Source: Pseudomonadaceae bacterium UBA836 (GTDB taxonomy: Bacteria > Pseudomonadota > Gammaproteobacteria > Pseudomonadales > Pseudomonadaceae). Taken from it: a stretch of DNA of 16,866 bases. The position numbers and the translations under genes are program-made. The notes beneath the pieces were generated by a model that saw nothing but the letters and a program-made list of their open reading frames with translations, was not told the DNA's origin and did no database searches. Location: contig DBHE01000271.1 of the NCBI GenBank assembly GCA_002296055.1, positions 870 through 17,735 on the forward strand. Direction: 5' to 3'. Shown here one piece after another: positions 9,300 to 16,866 of this stretch (position 1 is the stretch's first letter; every line of letters begins with the position of its first letter).

Positions 9300-9884
9300 T
9301 CAGTAGTACGCGTTCTCAGTAACGGTGTGGTCGGTGGCGTCACGCACCGCCGTGATCTCTGGGATGCGCGCGACCATGGTTTTCTCGATGCCTTCCTTAA
9401 GCGTGACGTCAACCATGCCGCAGCCCTGGCAACCACCACCAAACTGCAGAATCGCAATACCACCCTCAATCACATCCACCAGCTTGACGTCGCCGCCATG
9501 GCTAGCCAGACCGGGGTTGATCTCGGTTTGCAACAGGTAATTGATGCGATCGTTCAGCGGGCTGTCATCATTAACCATCGGCACCTTGGCGTTCGGCGCC
9601 TTGATGGTCAGTTGGCCGCCCATGCGGTCAGTCGCGAAATCCACCAGCGCCTCTTCCAGAAAAGGCACGCTGACGGCGTCTTGCCATACATTAAAGGAGT
9701 CCAGTTTCAGCAACTGGTCTTCCGGCTTTTCCTCACCGGGCTTGCAGTAGGCAATACAGGTTTCCGCGTAAGGCGTGCCGGGCTGGGTGATAAACACCCG
9801 GATGCCGACGCCCTCGGAGTCCTGCTTGGACAGCAGGTCAGCAAGATATTCTTCTGCTGCCTGGGTAAAAACGATACCTGCCAT
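9300..9884 (-). CDS. nfuA: NfuA, Fe-S cluster carrier/biogenesis protein
   Basis: Cytosolic scaffold/carrier that delivers 4Fe-4S clusters to target enzymes. 194 residues, as in Pseudomonas NfuA. An N-terminal degenerate A-type carrier domain (about 1-100) includes [20 protein letters not shown] with Cys43 and Cys47. The C-terminal Nfu domain (about 110-194) has the cluster-binding CxxC pair Cys152 and Cys155 in [12 protein letters not shown]. It ends ENAYY. The start ATG at 9882-9884 gives the family N-terminus [14 protein letters not shown] and has GAGG upstream; an in-frame extension of 12 codons is unsupported. A TATAAG -10-like box lies at 9907-9912 on the minus strand, with no good -35. 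Divergent from metH (158 bases apart) and upstream of cheV on the same strand, 131 bases away. Confidence 0.97.
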   Translation of the reverse strand: MAGIVFTQAAEEYLADLLSKQDSEGVGIRVFITQPGTPYAETCIAYCKPGEEKPEDQLLKLDSFNVWQDAVSVPFLEEALVDFATDRMGGQLTIKAPNAKVPMVNDDSPLNDRINYLLQTEINPGLASHGGDVKLVDVIEGGIAILQFGGGCQGCGMVDVTLKEGIEKTMVARIPEITAVRDATDHTVTENAYY

Positions 9885-9998
9885 GAAATGCCTCGTACTC
9901 AATGACCTTATAGGGCGCAAGTGTAAGGGATGCAGGCTTATGAATAAAGCCCTACCTTTTTGCTTGGTTATTATCCCCGCGCGACGAAATCCGCGCCG

Positions 9999-10007
9999 TG
10001 CTATGAT
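9999..10007 (+). promoter_or_regulatory. Putative extended -10 promoter for metH
   Basis: TGCTATGAT matches the extended -10 form TGnTATAAT with one mismatch in the hexamer. No good -35 is found at the usual distance, which an extended -10 can tolerate. The implied start near 10014 leaves a leader of about 30 bases, too short for a cobalamin riboswitch. Confidence 0.45.
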
Positions 10008-10042
10008 TTGCGGCTTTTCAGCGCGCCTTTCCCGGAGTACCC

Positions 10043-13000
10043 ATGTCTGACCGAAGCACCCGCCTGACCGCCCTGCGCAACGCCCTGCAGCAGCGCATTT
10101 TGATTCTCGACGGCGGCATGGGGACCATGATCCAGAGCTACAAACTGGAAGAAGCGGACTACCGCGGTGAACGCTTTGCCGACTGGCCCAGCGACGTGAA
10201 AGGCAACAACGACCTGCTGCAGCTGACGCAGACAGACGCCCTGTCGGCCATTCAAAAGGCCTACCTGGACGCCGGCGCTGACATCATTGAAACCAACACG
10301 TTCAACGCCACGCGCATTTCTCAGGCCGATTACGGCATGCAGGCGCTGTCCTATGAGCTGAACGTGGCCGGCGCTCGCATCGCGCGCCAGGTGTGTGATG
10401 CAAAAACCGCCGAAACCCCGGATCGCCCGCGCTTTGTCGCCGGGGTCCTGGGCCCGACCAGCCGCACCTGCTCCATCTCGCCAGACGTGAACGACCCGGG
10501 CTACCGCAACGTCACCTTTGACGAGCTGGTCGAGAACTACATCGAATCTACCCGTGGCCTGATCGAGGGCGGCGCCGACCTGATCCTGATCGAAACCATC
10601 TTCGATACCCTGAACGCCAAGGCCGCCATCTTTGCCGTGCAGCAGGTGTTTGAGGACGACGGCATCGAGTTGCCGATCATGATCTCCGGCACCATTACCG
10701 ACGCATCGGGCCGCACGCTCTCCGGCCAGACCACCGAGGCCTTCTGGAACTCGGTGCGCCACGCCAAGCCCATTTCCATCGGTTTGAACTGCGCCCTGGG
10801 CGCCAAAGACCTGCGCCCCTACCTGGAGGAGCTGTCGAACAAGGCGAACACCTTCGTATCCGCCCACCCGAATGCCGGCCTGCCGAACGAGTTTGGCGAG
10901 TACGACGAGACCCCGGAAGAAATGGCTGCGGTGATCGACGACTTTGCCCGCGCCGGCTTCCTGAACATCGTCGGCGGCTGCTGCGGCAGCACCCCGGGGC
11001 ACATTCGCGCCATTGCCGAGACCGTGGCCAAATACCCGCCCCGGCAGATCCCGGAGATTGCCCCGGCCTGCCGCCTGTCGGGCCTCGAGCCCTTCACCAT
11101 CGACCGGCAGTCGTTGTTCGTCAACGTTGGCGAGCGCACCAACATCACCGGCAGCGCCAAGTTCGCCCGCCTGATTCGCGAGGAGAACTACACCGAAGCC
11201 CTTGAGGTCGCCCTGCAGCAGGTGGAAGCCGGTGCCCAGGTCATCGACATCAACATGGACGAGGGCATGCTCGACTCCAAGGCGGCGATGGTGCGCTTTC
11301 TCAACCTGATCGCTGGCGAGCCCGATATCTCCCGCGTACCGATCATGATTGACTCCTCCAAATGGGATGTGATCGAGGCCGGCCTCAAGTGCATTCAGGG
11401 CAAGGGCATCGTCAACTCGATCTCCATGAAAGAAGGCGTCGAGCAATTCAAGCAGCACGCCCGCCTGTGCAAGCGCTACGGCGCTGCAGTTATCGTCATG
11501 GCCTTTGATGAAGCTGGTCAGGCCGACACCGAGGCGCGCAAGAACGAGATCTGCAAACGCTCCTACGACATTCTGGTCAACGAAGTCGGCTTTCCGCCGG
11601 AAGACATCATCTTCGACGCCAACATCTTTGCCGTCGCCACCGGCATTGAGGAACACAACAACTACGCCGTTGATTTTATCAACGCCTGCGCCTATATCCG
11701 TGACAACCTGCCCTACGCGCTGAGCTCGGGTGGCGTGTCCAACGTGTCCTTCTCATTCCGCGGTAACAACCCGGTGCGCGAGGCAATCCACTCGGTCTTC
11801 CTCTATTACGCCATTCGCAGCGGCCTTACCATGGGTATCGTCAACGCCGGTCAGCTGGAGATCTATGATGAGATCCCCGCCGAGCTGCGCGACCGCGTCG
11901 AAGACGTAATCCTCAACCGCAACCCTGATGCTACCGACGCCCTGCTGGCCATTGCCGAGCAGTTCAAGGGCGATGGCGCCACCAAGGAAGCGGAAAACGA
12001 AGAGTGGCGCAGCTGGCCGGTCGAAAAGCGCCTTGAGCACTCACTGGTCAAGGGCATCACCGCCTGGATCGTCGAGGACACCGAGCTGGCCCGCCAGCAG
12101 GCCAAGCGCCCGATTGAGGTCATTGAAGGCCCGCTGATGGCCGGCATGAACGTGGTCGGTGACCTGTTCGGCGCCGGCAAGATGTTCCTGCCCCAGGTGG
12201 TCAAGTCCGCCCGCGTAATGAAACAGGCCGTAGCGCACCTGATCCCCTTTATCGAGGAGGAAAAGGGCGACACCCCCGAGGCCAAGGGCAAGATCCTGAT
12301 GGCAACGGTAAAAGGCGATGTACACGACATCGGCAAGAACATTGTCGGCGTGGTCCTGGGCTGTAACGGCTATGACATCGTCGATCTGGGAGTAATGGTG
12401 CCGGCAGAAAAGATCCTGCAGACCGCCATCGACGAGAAGTGCGACATTATCGGCTTGTCCGGCCTGATCACCCCGTCGCTGGACGAGATGGTGCACGTCG
12501 CCAAAGAAATGCAGCGCCGCGATTTTCACCTGCCGCTGCTGATTGGCGGTGCGACCACCTCCAAGGCGCATACCGCCGTGAAGATCGAGCCGCACTACCA
12601 CAACGATGCGGTGATCTACGTAACCGACGCCTCACGTGCGGTAGGTGTTGCCACCTCGCTGCTGTCCAAGGAGCTCAAGCCCGCCTACGTGCAGCAGATC
12701 CGCGAGGACTACGCCGTGGTGCGCGAGCGCACCGCCAACCGCTCGGCGCGCACCGAATACCTGACTTACCAACAGGCGGTCGACAATCGCCTACAGCTGG
12801 ACTGGAGCGACTACCAGCCGCCCGCCCCGCGCGCACTCGGCGTGCAGACGCTGGACAACATCGACCTGCGCGTACTGGCTGACTACATCGACTGGACGCC
12901 CTTCTTTATCTCCTGGGATCTGGCCGGCAAGTTCCCGCGCATCCTGCAGGATGAAGTGGTCGGCGAGGCGGCAACCGCGCTGTATGCCGACGCCCGCACC

Positions 13001-13735
13001 ATGCTGACCCGACTGATCGACGAGAAGCTGATCAGCGCCCGCGCGGTCTTCGGTTTCTGGCCTGCCCAGCAGGTCGCGCATGACGACATCCAACTGTTCG
13101 ACCCGCAAGGTGAACCACTGGCTCAGCTGCACCACCTGCGCCAGCAGACCATCAAGCCCGACGGCAAGCCCAACCTCTCGCTGGCCGACTTTGTAGCCCC
13201 GGCAGACAGCGGCAAGACCGACTACGTTGGCGGTTTTATCACCAGCGCCGGCATTGGCGCCGAAGAACTGGCCAAAGAGTACGAAGCCAAGGGTGACGAC
13301 TACAGCGCCATCATGGTCAAGGCGCTGGCCGACCGTCTGGCCGAGGCCTGCGCCGAGTGGCTGCATGAGCAGGTGCGCAAGACCTACTGGGGGTACGACA
13401 GTGCCGAAGAGCTGGACAACGACAGCCTGATCCGTGAGCAGTATCGCGGTATTCGGCCAGCGCCCGGCTATCCGGCCTGCCCCGACCACACCGAAAAGGC
13501 CACCCTGTTCAAGCTACTCGACCCTGAGGGCACCAGCGGCGTGACCCTGACCGAGCACTTTGCCATGTTCCCGGCAGCATCGGTCAGCGGCTGGTACTTC
13601 TCGCACCCGCAGAGCCAGTATTTTGCGGTGGGCAAGATTACCCGCGATCAGGTTGAGTCCTACAGCACCCGCAAGGGCCAGGATCAGGCAGTCAGCGAAC
13701 GCTGGCTGGCGCCCAACCTCAGCTACGACAACTGA
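10043..13735 (+). CDS. metH: MetH, cobalamin-dependent methionine synthase
   Basis: Transfers a methyl group from 5-methyltetrahydrofolate to homocysteine through methylcobalamin, giving methionine and tetrahydrofolate. 1230 residues, full length. Modules in order: homocysteine-binding barrel (about 1-330) with zinc ligands Cys250 (GLNCALGA), Cys313 and Cys314 ([10 protein letters not shown]); pterin-binding barrel (about 355-640) starting FVNVGERTN; cap (about 655-745); B12-binding Rossmann domain with the lower-ligand His761 in [10 protein letters not shown]-terminal AdoMet-dependent reactivation domain (about 900-1230) with [15 protein letters not shown]. All key residues are intact. The start has GGAG (10034-10037) 5 bases upstream. 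Its stop TGA overlaps the ATG of the next gene by one base, indicating an operon with the MATE transporter. From memory, P. aeruginosa has tse1, tsi1 and cti between metH and nfuA; these are absent here. Confidence 0.98.
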   Translation: MSDRSTRLTALRNALQQRILILDGGMGTMIQSYKLEEADYRGERFADWPSDVKGNNDLLQLTQTDALSAIQKAYLDAGADIIETNTFNATRISQADYGMQALSYELNVAGARIARQVCDAKTAETPDRPRFVAGVLGPTSRTCSISPDVNDPGYRNVTFDELVENYIESTRGLIEGGADLILIETIFDTLNAKAAIFAVQQVFEDDGIELPIMISGTITDASGRTLSGQTTEAFWNSVRHAKPISIGLNCALGAKDLRPYLEELSNKANTFVSAHPNAGLPNEFGEYDETPEEMAAVIDDFARAGFLNIVGGCCGSTPGHIRAIAETVAKYPPRQIPEIAPACRLSGLEPFTIDRQSLFVNVGERTNITGSAKFARLIREENYTEALEVALQQVEAGAQVIDINMDEGMLDSKAAMVRFLNLIAGEPDISRVPIMIDSSKWDVIEAGLKCIQGKGIVNSISMKEGVEQFKQHARLCKRYGAAVIVMAFDEAGQADTEARKNEICKRSYDILVNEVGFPPEDIIFDANIFAVATGIEEHNNYAVDFINACAYIRDNLPYALSSGGVSNVSFSFRGNNPVREAIHSVFLYYAIRSGLTMGIVNAGQLEIYDEIPAELRDRVEDVILNRNPDATDALLAIAEQFKGDGATKEAENEEWRSWPVEKRLEHSLVKGITAWIVEDTELARQQAKRPIEVIEGPLMAGMNVVGDLFGAGKMFLPQVVKSARVMKQAVAHLIPFIEEEKGDTPEAKGKILMATVKGDVHDIGKNIVGVVLGCNGYDIVDLGVMVPAEKILQTAIDEKCDIIGLSGLITPSLDEMVHVAKEMQRRDFHLPLLIGGATTSKAHTAVKIEPHYHNDAVIYVTDASRAVGVATSLLSKELKPAYVQQIREDYAVVRERTANRSARTEYLTYQQAVDNRLQLDWSDYQPPAPRALGVQTLDNIDLRVLADYIDWTPFFISWDLAGKFPRILQDEVVGEAATALYADARTMLTRLIDEKLISARAVFGFWPAQQVAHDDIQLFDPQGEPLAQLHHLRQQTIKPDGKPNLSLADFVAPADSGKTDYVGGFITSAGIGAEELAKEYEAKGDDYSAIMVKALADRLAEACAEWLHEQVRKTYWGYDSAEELDNDSLIREQYRGIRPAPGYPACPDHTEKATLFKLLDPEGTSGVTLTEHFAMFPAASVSGWYFSHPQSQYFAVGKITRDQVESYSTRKGQDQAVSERWLAPNLSYDN

Positions 13736-15069
13736 TGGCCCTGCTCCCCGCCCGCGCACGGCTGCGCAGTATCGCCGTGCTCGGGCTGCCGATCATGGGC
13801 GGCATGCTGAGCCAGAGCCTGCTTAATCTGGTGGACGCCGCCATGGTCGGCAGCCTGGGCAGCGAGGCGCTGGCAGGCGTGGGCCTGGGCAGCTACGCCA
13901 ACTTCATGGCGGTTGCGCTGGTGATGGGCCTCGGCGCCGGGGTGCAGGCCATGGTCGCCCGCCGCCAGGGCGCCGGTGACACTCAGCGTATCGCCGGCCC
14001 ACTCAATGAAGGCCTGCTGATCGCGCTACTGCTGGCCATTCCGCTGACGCTGATCTGTTGGACCCAGGCCGAGCGCATTATTCGCTTTCTCGCCGACGAC
14101 CCGGCGGTGGTCGAGATCGGCACCCATTACTTCCAGTGGCGCGTGCTGGCCATCGCTGCGGTGGGCGCCAACTTTGCCTTTCGCGGCTACTGGAACGGCA
14201 CCCACAGGGCCGGACGCTACCTGCAGATTCTGATCATCATGCACCTGGCCAATGTGCTGATCAGCTACGGCTTGATCTTCGGCCGCTTCGGCCTACCGGA
14301 GATGGGCGCAGAAGGCTCAGGCATGGGCACCGCGATAGCCATGCTGCTGGGTTCGGCGCTGTACTTCGGCATCACCCTGCATGGCGGGCGCGAACACGGC
14401 TTCCTGCGGGCCCGGCCGCGCGCTGCAGACATTCGCGCCATGCTGCGCCTGGCCCTGCCCAACTCGCTGCAGCAGTTCTTCTTCGCCACCGGTATTACCA
14501 CCCTGTTCTGGATTGTCGCGCGCATCGGCACCGACGAGCTGGCCATCGCGCATGTGTTGGTCAACCTGGCGCTGTTCCTGATTCTGCCCGGCGTGGGCCT
14601 CGGCATGGCCGCCACCACCCTGGTCAGCCACAGCCTGGGAAGACAAGAGCCTGAGCAGGCCTACCGCTGGGGCTGGGACGTGGTGCGCGTGGCCGTCCTT
14701 GTGCTCTTTGTGCTGGGCATGCCCTTCTGGCTCGCACCGCACCTGATCCTTGGCCTGTTTACCCAGGACCCGGATCTGATCGCGCTCGGCGAATGGCCGC
14801 TGCGCATCACCGGCTTGGGCATGAGTTTGGATGCGACCGCGCTGGTGCTCACCCAGGCACTGCTGGGCGCCGGCGCCAGCCGCACCGTCATGGCCGTGAA
14901 CCTGGGGAGTCAGTGGTTACTATTTCTACCCTGCGCCTATATCGCAGGGCCGCTGCTGGGCGGCGGCTTGCTGCTGGTATGGCTGCTGCAGAGCCTATAT
15001 CGCTGTATCAACTCGATGATTTTTGCGGTGATGTGGCGGCGCAGGCACTGGGCCGAGATTCGCATTTAA
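13735..15069 (+). CDS. MATE-family efflux transporter
   Basis: Multidrug and toxic compound extrusion family protein of the inner membrane, expected to export substrates by Na+ or H+ antiport. 444 residues with about 12 hydrophobic segments. The N-terminus LPIMGGMLSQSLLNLVDAAM followed by VGSLGSEALAGVGLG is the typical first-helix MATE signature, and the second half shows the repeat (ALPNSLQQFFFATGITTLFW). Substrate cannot be deduced; DinF-like or NorM-like subgroup not resolved. The ATG shares its A with the metH TGA stop (TGATG), and no Shine-Dalgarno sequence is visible just before it, so translation is probably coupled to metH termination. The next gene begins 47 bases later on the same strand, without a visible terminator between them. 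Confidence 0.93.
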   Translation: MALLPARARLRSIAVLGLPIMGGMLSQSLLNLVDAAMVGSLGSEALAGVGLGSYANFMAVALVMGLGAGVQAMVARRQGAGDTQRIAGPLNEGLLIALLLAIPLTLICWTQAERIIRFLADDPAVVEIGTHYFQWRVLAIAAVGANFAFRGYWNGTHRAGRYLQILIIMHLANVLISYGLIFGRFGLPEMGAEGSGMGTAIAMLLGSALYFGITLHGGREHGFLRARPRAADIRAMLRLALPNSLQQFFFATGITTLFWIVARIGTDELAIAHVLVNLALFLILPGVGLGMAATTLVSHSLGRQEPEQAYRWGWDVVRVAVLVLFVLGMPFWLAPHLILGLFTQDPDLIALGEWPLRITGLGMSLDATALVLTQALLGAGASRTVMAVNLGSQWLLFLPCAYIAGPLLGGGLLLVWLLQSLYRCINSMIFAVMWRRRHWAEIRI

Positions 15070-15116
15070 GCCGCCAAGCACCTAAGCTGGCAGAGCGCCC
15101 CAACGGAGCTGTGCCC

Positions 15117-15344
15117 ATGAGCGACTCAGACCAACAACAGCAGCAAGCCAAACCGATGCGCCTGCGCGACACTCTGTCCAGCGTGTTGGCCGCCGCGCTG
15201 GGCGTGCAAAGCAACCGTGCACGCGAGCGTGACTTCAGCCAGGGCAAACCCAGCCACTTTATTATCGCTGGCGTTGGCTTTACCCTGCTATTCGTACTGT
15301 GCGTGCTGGGCGTGGTGAAACTGGTCCTGCACGCAGCTGGCTGA
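15117..15344 (+). CDS. Small DUF2970-like membrane protein
   Basis: 75-residue protein. The N-terminus is hydrophilic and Gln-rich (SDSDQQQQQAKPM), followed by an amphipathic LRDTLSSVLAAALGVQS, a basic RARERDFSQGKP stretch and one transmembrane helix near 49-71 (HFIIAGVGFTLLFVLCVLGV). This layout matches what I know of the DUF2970 family, whose function is unknown. GGAG (15105-15108) lies 8 bases before the ATG. It follows the MATE gene by 47 bases and may be in the metH-MATE transcript. It converges with a 39-codon gene 7 bases further on. Confidence 0.85.
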   Translation: MSDSDQQQQQAKPMRLRDTLSSVLAAALGVQSNRARERDFSQGKPSHFIIAGVGFTLLFVLCVLGVVKLVLHAAG

Positions 15345-15351
15345 CCGTCGC

Positions 15352-15471
15352 CTACTGACCACTGACCCAGAAAACAGCCGCCACCACGACGATGAGAATC
15401 AGCGCGACCGCAGCCAGGGCATCCAAAGAGGATTCACTGGCGCCATTGTCCTGCAGATTATGGTCTGTCAT
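15352..15471 (-). CDS. 39-aa single-pass membrane protein
   Basis: Reads MTDHNLQDNGASESSLDALA then a hydrophobic helix (LAAVALILIVVVAAVFWVSG, about 19-38) and ends at TAG. The hydrophilic, acidic N-terminus followed by one clean transmembrane segment at the C-terminus looks like a C-tail-anchored small protein. GAGGG at 15479-15483 sits 7 bases before the ATG, a good ribosome binding site. Too short for ordinary gene callers. It is divergent from cysI (224 bases apart) and its stop lies 7 bases from the stop of the DUF2970-like gene. I recall similar small hypothetical membrane ORFs near cysI in other Pseudomonas genomes, but cannot check. Function unknown. Confidence 0.75.
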   Translation of the reverse strand: MTDHNLQDNGASESSLDALAAVALILIVVVAAVFWVSGQ

Positions 15472-15587
15472 ATCAAGGCCCTCATTGTTGTTATGCTTGT
15501 TGCCGTCATGTCAGGTACAAGTTAAGACCATTCCAATCAGCCTCTCAAGGCCGCTTTTTATGTACAAAATCGATCTAAACATATAGA

Positions 15588-15626
15588 TAAACATTCCTTT
15601 TGTGCATATTCAAAAACTGCTATTGT
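15588..15626 (+). promoter_or_regulatory. Putative cysI promoter with CysB/LysR-like site
   Basis: An AT-rich stretch contains TAAACATTCCTTTTGTGCAT (15588-15607), resembling the ATTCC-TT core of CysB-type binding sites in sulfur genes. It is followed by a -10-like TATTGT (15621-15626) without a good -35, as is usual for activator-dependent promoters. The implied leader is about 60 bases. Motif match is loose; CysB or a related LysR regulator such as FinR would be the natural candidate. Confidence 0.35.
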
Positions 15627-15650
15627 CTGCCCGCCCAAGCCTGAAGGGTC

Positions 15651-15683
15651 ATGACTAAAGAAGGGGCCAGCAGTGCCCCATGA
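15651..15683 (+). other. Possible 10-codon upstream ORF in the cysI leader
   Basis: ATG ... TGA encodes MTKEGASSAP, ending 12 bases before the cysI ATG. GAAGGG (15643-15648) lies only 2 bases upstream of the ATG, so the ribosome binding site is tightly spaced. It contains two Ser and no Cys. The short hairpin at 15663-15679 lies wholly inside it, so translation of the ORF would melt the hairpin. It may be chance. Confidence 0.3.
15663..15679 (+). promoter_or_regulatory. Leader hairpin just upstream of the cysI ribosome binding site
   Basis: GGGGC (15663-15667) and GCCCC (15675-15679) form a perfect 5-bp stem with loop CAGCAGT. It ends 6 bases before AGG (15686-15688), the likely cysI ribosome binding site. 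No T-tract, so not a terminator by itself; it may affect translation initiation. Confidence 0.45.
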
Positions 15684-15695
15684 ACAGGTTTCTGT

Positions 15696-16866
15696 ATGTA
15701 TATCTACGACGAATATGATCAGCAGATCGTCGAGGACCGCGTAAAGCAGTTCCGCGATCAGACCCGCCGCTTTCTCGCCGGCGAGCTGAGCGAGAGCGAA
15801 TTTCTGCCGCTGCGCCTGCAGAACGGCCTGTATGTACAGCGCTACGCGCCGATGTTGCGCGTTGCCATCCCCTACGGCCTGATTTCTGCCAGACAGGTGC
15901 GCAAGCTGGCCCTGATTGCCCGTCAGTACGACAAGGGCTACGTGCATTTCAGTACCCGTCAGAACGTGCAGTTCAACTGGCCCGCGCTGGAAGATGTGCC
16001 GGACATTCTGGCTCACCTGGCCGAAGTCCAGATGCACGCCATTCAGACCAGCGGTAACTGTATCCGCAACACCACGACCGATCAGTTTGCCGGCGTCGCC
16101 GCAGACGAGCTGGTTGATCCGCGCCCCTGGTGCGAAATCATCCGTCAGTGGTCCACCTTCCACCCGGAATTTGCCTTCCTGCCGCGCAAGTTCAAGATCG
16201 CCGTGAACGGCGCCGAAGCGGACCGTGCCGCTATCGGTGTACACGACATCGGTCTGAACGTCGTGCGCAACGAAGCCGGCGAGATCGGCTTCCGCGTGCT
16301 GGTCGGTGGCGGCCTTGGCCGTACCCCGATTGTCGGCTCGCAGATCTGCGAATTCCTGCCGTGGCAGCACCTGTTGACCTACCTCGACGCCATCCTGCGT
16401 GTGTACAACCGCTATGGCCGTCGCGACAACAAGTACAAGGCGCGTATCAAGATCCTGGTCAAGGCACTGACACCTGAGGTGTTTGCCGAGAAAGTTGCTG
16501 CCGAATGGGCGCACACCAAGGATGGCCCGGCCACCCTGACCCAGCAGGAGCTGGATCGTGTTGCTGGCCACTTCTCCGCTCCTGCCTACGAGCAGTTCAG
16601 CGGCGACGACGCCGACTATCTGGCCAAGCGTGAAGCAGAAAAAGGCTTCAACAACTGGGCCCTGCGTAACGTGCATGCACACAAGGTACCGGGCTATGCC
16701 GCGGTCACCCTGTCGCTCAAGCCTACTGCGGTTGCCCCGGGCGATGCCGACGACAAACAGCTCGAAGCCATTGCCGATCTGGCCGATCAATTCAGCTTCG
16801 GCGAGCTGCGCGTTACCCACCAGCAGAACCTGGTGCTGGCCGACGTGCGCCAGAGCGATCTGTACG
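15696..16866 (+). CDS. cysI: CysI-type sulfite/nitrite reductase hemoprotein (3' end cut by window)
   Basis: Assimilatory sulfite reductase hemoprotein, reducing sulfite to sulfide with six electrons using siroheme coupled to a 4Fe-4S cluster. 390 of about 550 residues are visible. It starts MYIYDEYDQQIVEDRVKQFR, matching Pseudomonas CysI. The first half-domain includes HFSTRQNVQFNW (84-95) and the TSGNCIRNTTTDQFAGVA stretch (118-135), typical of the sulfite/nitrite reductase fold; GGGLGRTP and NRYGRRDNKYKARIK follow. The second repeat begins near 325 (VPGYAAVTLSLKP). The cluster-binding cysteines fall beyond the window. The ATG at 15696 has AGG about 7 bases upstream. The protein is of the short ferredoxin-like-domain type rather than proven to be partnered with CysJ; the electron donor is unknown here. 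Confidence 0.96.
   Translation, partial: MYIYDEYDQQIVEDRVKQFRDQTRRFLAGELSESEFLPLRLQNGLYVQRYAPMLRVAIPYGLISARQVRKLALIARQYDKGYVHFSTRQNVQFNWPALEDVPDILAHLAEVQMHAIQTSGNCIRNTTTDQFAGVAADELVDPRPWCEIIRQWSTFHPEFAFLPRKFKIAVNGAEADRAAIGVHDIGLNVVRNEAGEIGFRVLVGGGLGRTPIVGSQICEFLPWQHLLTYLDAILRVYNRYGRRDNKYKARIKILVKALTPEVFAEKVAAEWAHTKDGPATLTQQELDRVAGHFSAPAYEQFSGDDADYLAKREAEKGFNNWALRNVHAHKVPGYAAVTLSLKPTAVAPGDADDKQLEAIADLADQFSFGELRVTHQQNLVLADVRQSDLY

Noticed and set aside
9951..9967. CC-N13-GG as a type 2 IscR site upstream of nfuA
   Set aside because: The outer CC/GG spacing fits, but the internal A and TA positions do not, on either strand.
9885..10042. Cobalamin or SAM riboswitch ahead of metH
   Set aside because: The likely leader is about 30 bases and the whole gap is 158 bases, with no B12-box-like sequence seen.
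10001..11656. 551-codon minus-strand ORF opposite metH
   Set aside because: Shadow of the metH coding frame with no domain or ribosome binding site.
15538..15559. GCCT/AGGC mini-hairpin followed by CGCTTTTT as a terminator
   Set aside because: The stem is only 4 bp, the T-run is offset by three bases, and the adjacent plus-strand gene ends about 200 bases earlier.
15680..15695. Earlier ATG at 15680 as cysI start
   Set aside because: It is out of frame with cysI; the frame starting at 15696 gives the family N-terminus.

Overview
The window reads as a chromosomal core segment of a Gammaproteobacterium of the Pseudomonas group. The translated FadB, FadA, NfuA, MetH and CysI all look like their Pseudomonas forms. 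From memory, the fadBA / ABC-F / slt set and the nfuA / metH / cysI set occur as two separate neighbourhoods in P. aeruginosa PAO1, and here they lie side by side. The moderate GC and this arrangement would fit a marine or Halopseudomonas-like relative, but that is inference.

Layout, left to right: fadA (cut by the window edge) and fadB on the minus strand form a fatty-acid beta-oxidation operon. A 496-base divergent region follows, with a PsrA-like operator and two inverted repeats. Next come a plus-strand universal stress protein gene, a short repeat and hairpin spacer, and a minus-strand uup (ABC-F ATPase). The plus-strand slt (soluble lytic transglycosylase) converges on a minus-strand cheV. 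nfuA (Fe-S carrier, minus) lies upstream of cheV and is divergent from metH. metH (B12-dependent methionine synthase) overlaps a MATE-family transporter gene by one base, and a small DUF2970-like membrane protein gene follows. A 39-codon membrane-protein gene on the opposite strand, supported by a good ribosome binding site, sits before a leader region and cysI (sulfite reductase hemoprotein), which runs off the right edge.

Functionally the window is mostly housekeeping: fatty-acid oxidation, Fe-S cluster delivery, methionine and sulfur assimilation, peptidoglycan turnover, ribosome-associated ATPase, stress response and chemotaxis signalling. metH and cysI are both in sulfur and methionine metabolism, and CysI needs Fe-S and siroheme cofactors, so nfuA nearby is thematically consistent.

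I found no phage, insertion sequence, CRISPR array, tRNA or rRNA, and no clear novel multi-gene system. The points most worth a second look are small-scale: the 39-aa membrane ORF, the cysI leader (short upstream ORF with a hairpin inside it), the metH-MATE overlap without its own ribosome binding site, the hairpin over the cheV ribosome binding site, and the PsrA-like operator in front of fadBA.
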